This document shows positions 26,348 through 34,129 of a stretch of DNA of 64,000 nt, one piece after another (within the stretch, counting starts at the first letter, position 1; each line of letters opens with the position of its first letter). Origin of the DNA: Mycobacterium marinum. GTDB lineage: Bacteria; Actinomycetota; Actinomycetes; Mycobacteriales; Mycobacteriaceae. The stretch lies in contig NZ_CP024190.1 in assembly GCF_003391395.1 (NCBI RefSeq), positions 2,666,001 to 2,730,000 on the forward strand, in the 5' to 3' direction. The notes beneath the pieces are model-generated. The model did not search any database, was not told the origin of the DNA, and worked only from the letters and a program-made list of their open reading frames with translations. Both the position numbers and the translations under genes were made by a program.

Positions 26348-28222
26348 ATGACTGCGCGCGAGGTTGGTCGGGTCGGAGCGCGAAAGCTGTTGCAGCGCAG
26401 TGGGATTATCGATGAATCGATATCGCCGCTGTCGACTGACGCGGCCGAGGTCGCTGAGCTGATGAGTGCCCCATGGTATGACGAGCGGCTTGCCAAGCTG
26501 GCCGCCGAACTCGGGCGTGATCCCGACGGGGTGCGTGCGGAGGCCGCGGGGTATCTCCGCGAGATGGCGGCCACGCTCGATGAGCGCGCGGTGCAGGCCT
26601 GGCGCGGTTTCAGTCGTTGGCTGATGCGGGCCTACGACGTCCTGGTCGACGAAGATCAGATCGCCCAGCTGCGCAAGCTGGACCGCAAGGCGACGTTGGC
26701 GTTCGCCTTCTCGCATCGCTCCTACCTGGACGGCATGCTGCTTCCGGAAGTGATTCAGGCCAATCGGCTCTCGCCGGCGCTGACGTTCGGTGGTGCGAAT
26801 CTGAACTTCTTTCCAATGGGTGCCTGGGCCAAGCGGACCGGTGCGATTTTCATCCGGCGCCAGACCAAAGACATTCCGGTTTATCGCTTTGTGCTGCGGG
26901 CCTACGCCGCACAGTTGGTGCAGAACCATGCGAATCTGACCTGGTCGATCGAGGGTGGGCGGACCAGGACGGGCAAGTTGCGGCCGCCGGTATTCGGCAT
27001 CCTGCGCTACATCGCCGACGCGGTCGATGAAATTGACGGTCCCGAGGTGTATTTGGTGCCCACGTCCATCGTGTACGACCAGTTGCACGAGGTTGAGGCC
27101 ATGACGACCGAGGCCTACGGTGCGGTGAAGCGGCCCGAAGACCTGCGATTCCTGGTCCGGTTGGCTCGCCAGCAGGGGGAGCGCCTCGGACGTGCGTACC
27201 TGGACTTCGGTGAGCCATTGCCGCTGCGCAAGCGGCTGGAAGAACTGCGTACCGACGAATCGGGGACCGGGACCGAAATAGAACGCATTGCCCTAGATGT
27301 GGAGCACCGGATCAACCGGGCCACCCCGGTGACACCCACCGCGGTGGTAAGTCTCGCGCTGTTGGGCGCGGATCGGTCATTGTCGATCAGCGAAGTGCTG
27401 GCCACGGTGCGCCCGCTGGCGAGCTACATCGCCGCCCGCAACTGGGCGGTGGCCGGTGCGGCCGACCTGACCAACCGTTCGACGATCCGATGGACCTTGC
27501 ACCAGATGGTGGCCTCCGGGGTCGTGCGGGTTTATGACGCTGGTACCGAAGCCGTGTGGGGTATCGGCGAAGATCAACACCTCGTCGCCGCGTTCTATCG
27601 CAACACCGCGATCCACATTCTGGTTGATCGCGCCATCGCTGAGATGGCGTTGCTTGCCGCCGCCGAGATATCGGTGATGTCGGCGGATAGCTCGGTTGCA
27701 CCGGCGACGGTGCGCGACGAGGCGTTGCGGCTGCGTGAGTTGCTGAAGTTCGAGTTCTTGTTCTCGGCGCGCGCGCAGTTCGAGAAGGACCTGGCCGACG
27801 AGGTGCGCCTGATCGGGCCGGTGGAAGACATCACCAAGGCCGTCAACACGGCCGATGTCCGCGAACTGCTGGAATCGGCCGACTTGCTGCTGGCGCATTT
27901 GGTGTTGCGTCCGTTCCTGGACGCCTATCACATCGTCGCCGATCGACTGGCCGCCCTCGAGGATGAGTCGTTCGACGAAGAGGCCTTCCTGGCCGAATGT
28001 CTGGATGTCGGTAAGCAGTGGGAGTTGCAGCGCCGCATCGCCAACGCCGAGTCGAGGTCGATGGAACTTTTCAAGACCGCGCTGCGGCTTGCTCGTCATC
28101 GCGAGCTGGTGGATGGGGCCGATTTTGCGGACATTTCTCGGCGCCGGCGACAGTTCGCGGACGAGGTCGCTACGGCGACACGACGGGTTAACACGATCGC
28201 CGAGTTGGCCAGGACGCGCTGA
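26348..28222 (+). CDS. plsB1: Glycerol-3-phosphate acyltransferase
   Basis: Catalyses the first acylation of glycerol-3-phosphate; 624 residues. The acyltransferase HX4D motif is HRSYLD at residues 123-128, followed by FGGANLNFF, GAIFIRRQ and WSIEGGRTRTGKL, the substrate-binding blocks of the PlsB family. ATG 26348 (MTAREVGR) matches M. tuberculosis and has a GAAGGGG site. ATG 26333 overlaps the fadD11 stop and is possible. The long open frame from 26177 is an artefact overlapping fadD11. Confidence 0.96.
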   Translation: MTAREVGRVGARKLLQRSGIIDESISPLSTDAAEVAELMSAPWYDERLAKLAAELGRDPDGVRAEAAGYLREMAATLDERAVQAWRGFSRWLMRAYDVLVDEDQIAQLRKLDRKATLAFAFSHRSYLDGMLLPEVIQANRLSPALTFGGANLNFFPMGAWAKRTGAIFIRRQTKDIPVYRFVLRAYAAQLVQNHANLTWSIEGGRTRTGKLRPPVFGILRYIADAVDEIDGPEVYLVPTSIVYDQLHEVEAMTTEAYGAVKRPEDLRFLVRLARQQGERLGRAYLDFGEPLPLRKRLEELRTDESGTGTEIERIALDVEHRINRATPVTPTAVVSLALLGADRSLSISEVLATVRPLASYIAARNWAVAGAADLTNRSTIRWTLHQMVASGVVRVYDAGTEAVWGIGEDQHLVAAFYRNTAIHILVDRAIAEMALLAAAEISVMSADSSVAPATVRDEALRLRELLKFEFLFSARAQFEKDLADEVRLIGPVEDITKAVNTADVRELLESADLLLAHLVLRPFLDAYHIVADRLAALEDESFDEEAFLAECLDVGKQWELQRRIANAESRSMELFKTALRLARHRELVDGADFADISRRRRQFADEVATATRRVNTIAELARTR

Positions 28223-28229
28223 ACCGCGA

Positions 28230-28460
28230 CTAGTCGATGTCCTTGGCGATCATCTTGAGCGCCACCGCAACGATGACCCCGACGGCGGTCGCACCCAGAA
28301 CGGACGGTGCCGCGCTGCTGGTGATCGCGCCGACAAGCACGAAGGTGACCAGCCCTGCTATCACGGCAAACAGCTTGTGCCGAGGCCAGGGCACGCCCGC
28401 GATCAGCACATCGCCTCGGTTCGCGGCGGCGAACGTCGAGAATCGTTCTGCCGTGGTCAT
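28230..28460 (-). CDS. Small two-helix membrane protein
   Basis: A 76-residue protein with a polar N-terminus (MTTAERFSTFAAANRGDVLIAG) and two hydrophobic segments, roughly residues 29-50 and 53-70. No family recognised. The start is supported by a TAGGCT -10 box six bases before ATG 28460. Convergent with plsB1 and divergent from the Ddn-like gene. Confidence 0.7.
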   Translation of the reverse strand: MTTAERFSTFAAANRGDVLIAGVPWPRHKLFAVIAGLVTFVLVGAITSSAAPSVLGATAVGVIVAVALKMIAKDID

Positions 28461-28549
28461 GGATTCAGCCTACCCCACTCTGATTTTCGGGTAACCGAAG
28501 ATTCGGTGTGGGTGGCGCTGATCGCGGCGGGGTGCGGGGGCGCACGGCC

Positions 28550-28555
28550 TAGAGT
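28550..28555 (+). promoter_or_regulatory. Leaderless -10 box of the Ddn-like gene
   Basis: TAGAGT ends 7 bases before ATG 28563 and fits TANNNT; no ribosome site is present. It also supports ATG 28563 over the longer open frame that begins at 27855 inside plsB1. Confidence 0.5.
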
Positions 28556-28562
28556 GGTGCGT

Positions 28563-29000
28563 ATGCCGCTAGAAGGTGAATACGCACCCAGCCCACTCGA
28601 CTGGTCTCGTGAACAGGCCGACAAATACTTGGAATCGGGTGGTACCGAGGGCACACAGTTACAAGGGAAACCGGTAGTGCTGCTGACTACCGTCGGGGCC
28701 AAGAGCGGCAAACTGCGCAAGACCCCGCTGATGCGCATCGAGCACAACGGGGAGTATGCGATCGTCGCATCGCTGGGTGGGGCCCCCAAAAACCCGGTTT
28801 GGTACTACAACATCGTGCAGAATCCTCGAGTCGAGCTTCAGGACGGCACTGTCATCCGCGACTATGACGCTCGTGAGGTGTTCGATCACGAGAAGTCGAT
28901 TTGGTGGGAACGGGCTGTAGGGGTGTGGCCGGACTACGCCGAATACCAGAAAAAGACCGACCGTCAGATTCCAGTTTTTGTGCTGACGCCGGTGAGCTGA
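28563..29000 (+). CDS. Ddn-family F420-dependent nitroreductase-like protein (Rv1558-like)
   Basis: A 145-residue split-barrel protein of the deazaflavin (F420)-dependent nitroreductase family. Features are the N-terminal helix SPLDWSREQADKYLESGGTEG, the VVLLTTVGAKSGKLRKTPLMR loop that binds the cofactor phosphate, and GGAPKNPVWYYNIVQNPRVELQDG. Ddn itself activates pretomanid; this paralogue's natural substrate is unknown, with quinone reduction proposed for the family. Confidence 0.9.
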   Translation: MPLEGEYAPSPLDWSREQADKYLESGGTEGTQLQGKPVVLLTTVGAKSGKLRKTPLMRIEHNGEYAIVASLGGAPKNPVWYYNIVQNPRVELQDGTVIRDYDAREVFDHEKSIWWERAVGVWPDYAEYQKKTDRQIPVFVLTPVS

Positions 29001-29033
29001 GTTGCTTATTGGTCGGCATGGCACCATTGACCG

Positions 29034-30314
29034 GTGTCCGCCGAACTGAGTCAGACTCCAAGCAGGTCGCCGCTGTCTGCGGCTGATATCGACAACGCTG
29101 CTGAGCGGATCGCCCCCGTCATTACCCCCACCCCGCTGCAGCTGTGCGAGCGGTTGTCCGACATCACCGGCGCGACGGTCTACCTCAAGCGCGAAGACCT
29201 GCAGATCGTACGGTCCTACAAGTTGCGCGGCGCCTATAACCTGCTGGTTCAGCTAGCGGCCGAGGAGCTGGCCGCGGGCGTGGTGTGCTCTTCGGCGGGC
29301 AACCACGCACAAGGCTTCGCTTTCGCCTGCAAAACCCTGGGTGTGCACGGTCGGGTTTATGTACCGGCCAAGACGCCCAAACAGAAGCGGGATCGCATCC
29401 GCTACCACGGTGGAGAGTTCATCGACCTGATCGTTGGTGGGGAGACCTACGATCTTGCCGCCGCCGCGGCTCGCGAGGATGTCGAACGTACCGGTGCGAC
29501 TCTCGTGCCGCCCTACGATGACCTGCGCACGATGGCCGGACAGGGCACCATCGCCGTCGAGCTGCTCGCCGAACTCGATGCGGAGCCCGACCTGGTGGTG
29601 GTCCCGGTCGGTGGTGGCGGCTGCATCGCCGGCATCACCTCCTACCTGGCCGAGCGGACGACCAAGACGGCGGTGCTGGGCATCGAGCCCGCTGGGGCCG
29701 CCGCAATGATGGCTGCGCTGGCAGCGGGTGAACCGGTCACACTGGACCATGTTGACCAATTCGTCGACGGCGCGGCGGTGAATCGGGCGGGGGCGCTGCC
29801 CTATGCGGCATTGTCCGCGGCCGGCGACATGGTGTCGATCACCACCGTTGACGAAGGTGCGGTCTGCACGGCGATGCTTGACCTCTATCAGCACGAGGGC
29901 ATCATCGCCGAACCCGCGGGAGCATTGTCGGTCGCGGGATTGCTGGAAGCCGATATCGAACCCGGATCGACCGTGGTGTGCCTGATCTCGGGGGGCAACA
30001 ACGACGTCTCCCGCTACGGGGAGATCCTGGAGCGCTCGCTGGTGCACCTGGGCCTCAAGCACTACTTCTTGGTGGACTTCCCACAAGAACCCGGCGCGTT
30101 GCGACGATTCCTCGACGAGGTGCTTGGTCCCAACGACGACATCACCTTGTTCGAGTACGTCAAGCGCAACAACCGGGAAACCGGTGAGGCGCTGGTCGGT
30201 GTCGAGCTGGGGTCTGCGGCGAATCTCGATGGCCTGTTGGCTCGGATGCGTGAGACCGAAGTTCACGTGGAACCCCTTGCCCCCGGTTCGCCGGCATACC
30301 GGTACCTCCTGTAA
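29034..30314 (+). CDS. ilvA: L-threonine dehydratase (biosynthetic)
   Basis: PLP enzyme converting threonine to 2-oxobutanoate, the first step to isoleucine; 426 residues. PLP-binding Lys63 lies in RSYKLRGAY. The phosphate-binding glycine loop is VPVGGGGCIAG, and SSAGNHAQG binds substrate. A single C-terminal ACT-like regulatory region (roughly 335-426) begins LKHYFLVDFPQEPGALRRFL. GTG 29034 matches the M. tuberculosis start. Confidence 0.97.
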   Translation: MSAELSQTPSRSPLSAADIDNAAERIAPVITPTPLQLCERLSDITGATVYLKREDLQIVRSYKLRGAYNLLVQLAAEELAAGVVCSSAGNHAQGFAFACKTLGVHGRVYVPAKTPKQKRDRIRYHGGEFIDLIVGGETYDLAAAAAREDVERTGATLVPPYDDLRTMAGQGTIAVELLAELDAEPDLVVVPVGGGGCIAGITSYLAERTTKTAVLGIEPAGAAAMMAALAAGEPVTLDHVDQFVDGAAVNRAGALPYAALSAAGDMVSITTVDEGAVCTAMLDLYQHEGIIAEPAGALSVAGLLEADIEPGSTVVCLISGGNNDVSRYGEILERSLVHLGLKHYFLVDFPQEPGALRRFLDEVLGPNDDITLFEYVKRNNRETGEALVGVELGSAANLDGLLARMRETEVHVEPLAPGSPAYRYLL

Positions 30315-30341
30315 CCGCAGCCCGGCGCGGGGGTGGCGTGG

Positions 30342-30986
30342 TCACCGCAAATAGGCCGGCAGTGGGGTAGCGGGGTCTAGATCCGCGGCGGGCTCCGGGG
30401 TTCCGGCCCTGAGCGCGAGAGGTACCACGCCCGCCCAATGCGGCAGGGCATGGTCTTGCGGATCGTCGACCGGGCCGCCGCTGCGCACCTTGGCCGAGGC
30501 TTCGGCGAGATCGAGGGCAAGCACTGTGGTGGCGGCTAGTTCACGCGGGTTCGGGCCCCGGCAGTCCGCGGCGCGCCCGGCTTGGATGTGGTCGAGTAGC
30601 GCATGCAAGGCCAGCAGCTTCTCGTCCGGGTCTTCCACCACACGCGCGGTGCCCAACACCATCACCGAGCGGTAGTTCAGGGAATGGTGCATTGCCGAGC
30701 GGGCCAGCACCAGCCCGTCCACGAGGGTGACGGTGATGCAGAGGGGCAGTTCGGCGACCCTTGCCGCGAGCATTGGGCCGCTGCCGGTGGACCCATGGAT
30801 GTAGAGCGTTTCACCGCGGCGTGTGTGGGTGGTTGGCAAGACCACCGGCTCGCCGTCCCGGATGTATCCCAAGTGGCAGATCAAGGCCTCATCGAGGATT
30901 CGATGGACGGTCTCGCTGTCGTAGCGTGCTCGCTCCCGGTAGCGGGTGGGAGTGGTGCGTGCCGTCGGGCCGTAGGAAGTGGTCAT
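30342..30986 (-). CDS. Pyridoxamine 5'-phosphate oxidase-like FMN-binding protein
   Basis: A 214-residue split beta-barrel protein of the NimA/PF12900 type. HLGYIRDGEPVVLPTTHTRRGETLYIHGSTGSG and VDGLVLARSAMHHSLNYRSVMVLGTARVV carry the flavin-binding strands. ATG 30986 faces the MocR regulator across 41 bases that contain its likely operator. MocR proteins commonly control neighbouring PLP/PPOX-type genes, so regulation by that gene is likely (inference). In M. tuberculosis this position holds Rv1560-1561 (vapBC11), from memory. Confidence 0.85.
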   Translation of the reverse strand: MTTSYGPTARTTPTRYRERARYDSETVHRILDEALICHLGYIRDGEPVVLPTTHTRRGETLYIHGSTGSGPMLAARVAELPLCITVTLVDGLVLARSAMHHSLNYRSVMVLGTARVVEDPDEKLLALHALLDHIQAGRAADCRGPNPRELAATTVLALDLAEASAKVRSGGPVDDPQDHALPHWAGVVPLALRAGTPEPAADLDPATPLPAYLR

Positions 30987-31002
30987 GTGGTTGCCCGTTC
31001 AA

Positions 31003-31024
31003 TATGTACTAGTACATACTAGTA
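31003..31024. promoter_or_regulatory. Palindromic operator between PPOX and MocR genes
   Basis: A perfect 16-base palindrome TATGTACTAGTACATA spans 31003-31018. The 8-mer TACTAGTA occurs at 31007-31014 and again at 31017-31024, exactly 10 bases apart (one helical turn). The second copy ends three bases before the MocR start codon. This arrangement of two half-turn-phased direct repeats is typical of MocR-type binding. Confidence 0.7.
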
Positions 31025-31027
31025 ACT

Positions 31028-32353
31028 ATGCCAGTACAATATAGGATAGCGGGTGGTGGCGCCGAGTCCATAGCGGCCAGCATTGAATCGGCCATCTCCC
31101 AGGGCGGCTTGGCGCCCGGCGACGCTCTGCCGTCGATCCGCGAAGTCGCCGGTCAGCTGGGTGTGAATCCCAACACCGTGGCGGCGGCCTACCGCCTGCT
31201 GCGCGATCGCGGGACGGTCGAAACCGCGGGACGGCGCGGGACCAGGGTGCGAGACCGGCCGGCATCCACGCCCCGGTCCTCGCTTGACCTTGGGGTGCCT
31301 GCCGGCGCGCGAGATCTCTCGACCGGCAACCCGGCCCCCGAGCTACTGCCGCTGGCCGCCGTCGGATGGCCGGACGGTTCGGTGCCGCCGTTGCTCTACG
31401 GTGATCCGGCAATGTCAGCGGAGCTGGTCGACCACGCTCGAGCCGCTTTGGCCGCCGACGGTGTAGCCGCCGACCATCTCGCGGTGACCAACGGTGCGCT
31501 GGACGGTATCGAGCGAGCGCTGAGCGCGAATCTGCGCCCGGGGGACCGGGTTGCCGTCGAGGACCCGGGCTGGGCAAACCTCCTGGATCTCCTTGCCGCG
31601 CTTGGGCTTCCCGTTGAGCCGATGGGCGTCGACGATGACGGTCCGCTGGTTGCTGACCTGCAGCGGGCGCTGGGCCGCGGGGTGAGGGCGGTCGTGGTCA
31701 CCAGTCGCGCGCAAAACCCAACCGGAGCGGCGCTGTCGGCGGCCCGGGCCGAGGAGCTGCGTGAGGTGTTGAGCCAGGGTGCTGAGGAGGTGCTGCTGGT
31801 TGAGGACGATCATTGCGCCGGCATCGCCGGCGTACCCCTGCACACCCTGGCCGGGGTGACGCAGCACTGGGCCTTCGTCCGGTCGGCGGCCAAGGCCTAT
31901 GGGCCGGATCTACGGCTTGCCGTGTTGGCCGGGGACCAGCGCACGGTCGAGCGGGTGCACGGGCGGCTGCGCCTAGGGCCGGGCTGGGTGAGCCACATTC
32001 TGCAGGATCTCGCCGTGCGGCTCTTCGCTGACGATGTCGCTACCGGGCTGATTCGCCAGGCGCAGGAGCGCTACGCAGACGCCCGCGGCCGGTTGTGCGC
32101 CGCGCTGTCCGCCCGTGGTGTCGCCGCACATGGCCGGTCCGGGCTCAATGTCTGGATTCCCGTCCCCGACGAAACCGCGGCGATTACCCGCCTGCTGAAC
32201 CGGGGTTGGGCCGCTGCGCCGGGCGCGCGGTTCCGGATCCGTAGCGCGCCGGGGATGCGGGTCACCATTGCGGGTCTAAGCGCCGAAGAGATCGAGCCTC
32301 TTGCCGATGCGATTGCCGAGGCGATACAGCGCACCGGGCGACCCACCGTCTAG
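31028..32353 (+). CDS. MocR-family (GntR-HTH / aminotransferase) transcriptional regulator
   Basis: A 441-residue regulator. The N-terminal GntR winged helix is at residues 5-75 (LPSIREVAGQLGVNPNTVAAAYRLL). A fold-type I aminotransferase domain follows, with PLP Lys289 in RSAAKAYGPDLRL. VTSRAQNPTGAALS corresponds to the Asn-Pro PLP loop. ATG 31028 lies 3 bases after the operator repeats, so the mRNA is short-leadered or leaderless. The effector is unknown; PLP binding is expected from the family. Confidence 0.9.
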   Translation: MPVQYRIAGGGAESIAASIESAISQGGLAPGDALPSIREVAGQLGVNPNTVAAAYRLLRDRGTVETAGRRGTRVRDRPASTPRSSLDLGVPAGARDLSTGNPAPELLPLAAVGWPDGSVPPLLYGDPAMSAELVDHARAALAADGVAADHLAVTNGALDGIERALSANLRPGDRVAVEDPGWANLLDLLAALGLPVEPMGVDDDGPLVADLQRALGRGVRAVVVTSRAQNPTGAALSAARAEELREVLSQGAEEVLLVEDDHCAGIAGVPLHTLAGVTQHWAFVRSAAKAYGPDLRLAVLAGDQRTVERVHGRLRLGPGWVSHILQDLAVRLFADDVATGLIRQAQERYADARGRLCAALSARGVAAHGRSGLNVWIPVPDETAAITRLLNRGWAAAPGARFRIRSAPGMRVTIAGLSAEEIEPLADAIAEAIQRTGRPTV

Positions 32354-32365
32354 CGGCGACGACGC

Positions 32366-34129
32366 TCAGGCGGGCTCGGCGGGCGCGGTCAATTGGTCAC
32401 AGCGCAGCACCGCAACCGAATGCCCGGCTAGTTCGGTGCCGGCGTCGCTGGTGTTCGGCTCACCCCAACCCAGCACCAGCGCACCGGATAGCGGCACCGT
32501 CGTCGCCTCGGTACCGAGATTGCACGCAATGCCAAACCGGCCGCGGCGCATGATGATCCAGCTCTGCTGCTCGTCATAGTCGATCACCAGGTGGTCCAGC
32601 CACGGATCGGCCAGGTCGGTCTCGTGGTGTCGCAACTCGATCAGATCGCGGTAGAAGCGCAGCAGCTGGGCATGCTCGCCTGAGTCGCCTTCGCCCCAAA
32701 CCAGTTTGGAGCGCAGAAAAGTCTGCGGATCTTGGGGATCGGGGATCTCGTCGGCATCCCATCCGTGCTCGGCGAACTCCGCTTTGCGTCCCTGCGCGGT
32801 GGCAACCGCCAGCTCGGGCTCGGGGTGCGAGCTGAAGAACTGAAAAGGACTGCTGGCCCCCCATTCCTCGCCCATGAACAGCATCGCCGTGTAGGGCGAA
32901 CCGAGTACCAATGCGGCTTTGATGGCCAGCTGGCCGCTGGTCAGGTTTTGTGAAGGGCGGTCGCCAAGCGCACGATTGCCGACCTGATCATGGGTGCAGG
33001 TGTAGGCGAGCAGACGGGTGGCCGGAATCGTGGCCGTGTCCAGCGGACGTCCGTGGCGGCGGCGCCGGAACGACGAATAGGTACCGGCGTGGAAGAAGCC
33101 CCGACGAAGTGTGTGTGCCAGCGTGGCCATCGAATCGGAATTGGCGCCGAAGTCCGCGTAGTAACCCTGGCGTTCCCCGGAAACCGCTGTGTGAATCGCG
33201 TGATGGATGTCGTCGTCCCATTGCGCGGTGATCCCGTAGCCACCACCATCGCGCGGGGTGATCAGCCGCGGATCGTTGAGGTCGCTCTCGGCGACCAGCG
33301 ACAGCGGGCGACCGACTTGCTTTGACAGCCAGTCGGTCTCGGTGGCCAGTTCTTCGAGGATGGGTACCGCGGTGGTGTCCACCAACGCGTGGACGGCGTC
33401 CAGCCGCAGACCGTCGGCATGGAATTCGCGCATCCAGCGCAGCGCGGCGCCGATGATGTAGCGGCGAACCTCGTCCGAGTCGGCGTCGGCGATATTGATG
33501 CCTTCCCCCCACGGGTTGCTCGCCGAGGACAGGTAAGGCCCGAATCGGGGCAGATAATTTCCCGAAGGCCCGAGATGGTTGAACACCGCATCGATCAGCA
33601 CTCCCAGACCGCGCGTATGGCACGCGTCGACGAACCGGACCAGGCCGGCGGGGCCGCCGTAGGGCTCGTGGACGCTGTACCAGAGCACACCGTCATATCC
33701 CCAGCCGTGAGTGCCGGCAAAGGAGTTCACCGGCATCAGCTCGACGAAGTCGATCCCGAGATCGACCAGGTAGTCCAGCTTCTCGATGGCGGAGTCAAAT
33801 GTGCCCGCGGCGGTGAAGGTGCCGACATGCAGCTCGTAGATCACCGCGCCGGTCACGGAGCGACCGGTCCAGGCGTCGTCGGTCCAGGTGGCCGCGGCGG
33901 GGTTCCACAGCTGGGAGCGGGCATGCACCCCATCGGGCTGGCGGGCAGATCTGGGGTCGGGCAGCACCTTGGGGTCATCGTCGAGCAGAAATCCGTAGCG
34001 GGCAGCTGGCGCAGTCTCGATCGCGGTGTGCCACCAGCCGTCGTCGGTGCGCCTCATCGGGTACACGCCGCCCTCGACATCTAGCCGCACCAATTCGGGT
34101 TTGGGCGCCCACACCCGGAATTCAGTCAT
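32366..34129 (-). CDS. treZ: Maltooligosyltrehalose trehalohydrolase
   Basis: GH13 enzyme releasing trehalose from maltooligosyltrehalose, second step of the TreY-TreZ pathway from glycogen; 587 residues. An N-terminal CBM48-like domain (MTEFRVWAPKPELVRLDVEGG) precedes the barrel with nucleophile Asp in GLRLDAVHALVD, acid Glu in LVAESDLNDPR and YTCTHDQVGN. ATG 34129 overlaps the treY stop by four bases. Confidence 0.96.
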   Translation of the reverse strand: MTEFRVWAPKPELVRLDVEGGVYPMRRTDDGWWHTAIETAPAARYGFLLDDDPKVLPDPRSARQPDGVHARSQLWNPAAATWTDDAWTGRSVTGAVIYELHVGTFTAAGTFDSAIEKLDYLVDLGIDFVELMPVNSFAGTHGWGYDGVLWYSVHEPYGGPAGLVRFVDACHTRGLGVLIDAVFNHLGPSGNYLPRFGPYLSSASNPWGEGINIADADSDEVRRYIIGAALRWMREFHADGLRLDAVHALVDTTAVPILEELATETDWLSKQVGRPLSLVAESDLNDPRLITPRDGGGYGITAQWDDDIHHAIHTAVSGERQGYYADFGANSDSMATLAHTLRRGFFHAGTYSSFRRRRHGRPLDTATIPATRLLAYTCTHDQVGNRALGDRPSQNLTSGQLAIKAALVLGSPYTAMLFMGEEWGASSPFQFFSSHPEPELAVATAQGRKAEFAEHGWDADEIPDPQDPQTFLRSKLVWGEGDSGEHAQLLRFYRDLIELRHHETDLADPWLDHLVIDYDEQQSWIIMRRGRFGIACNLGTEATTVPLSGALVLGWGEPNTSDAGTELAGHSVAVLRCDQLTAPAEPA

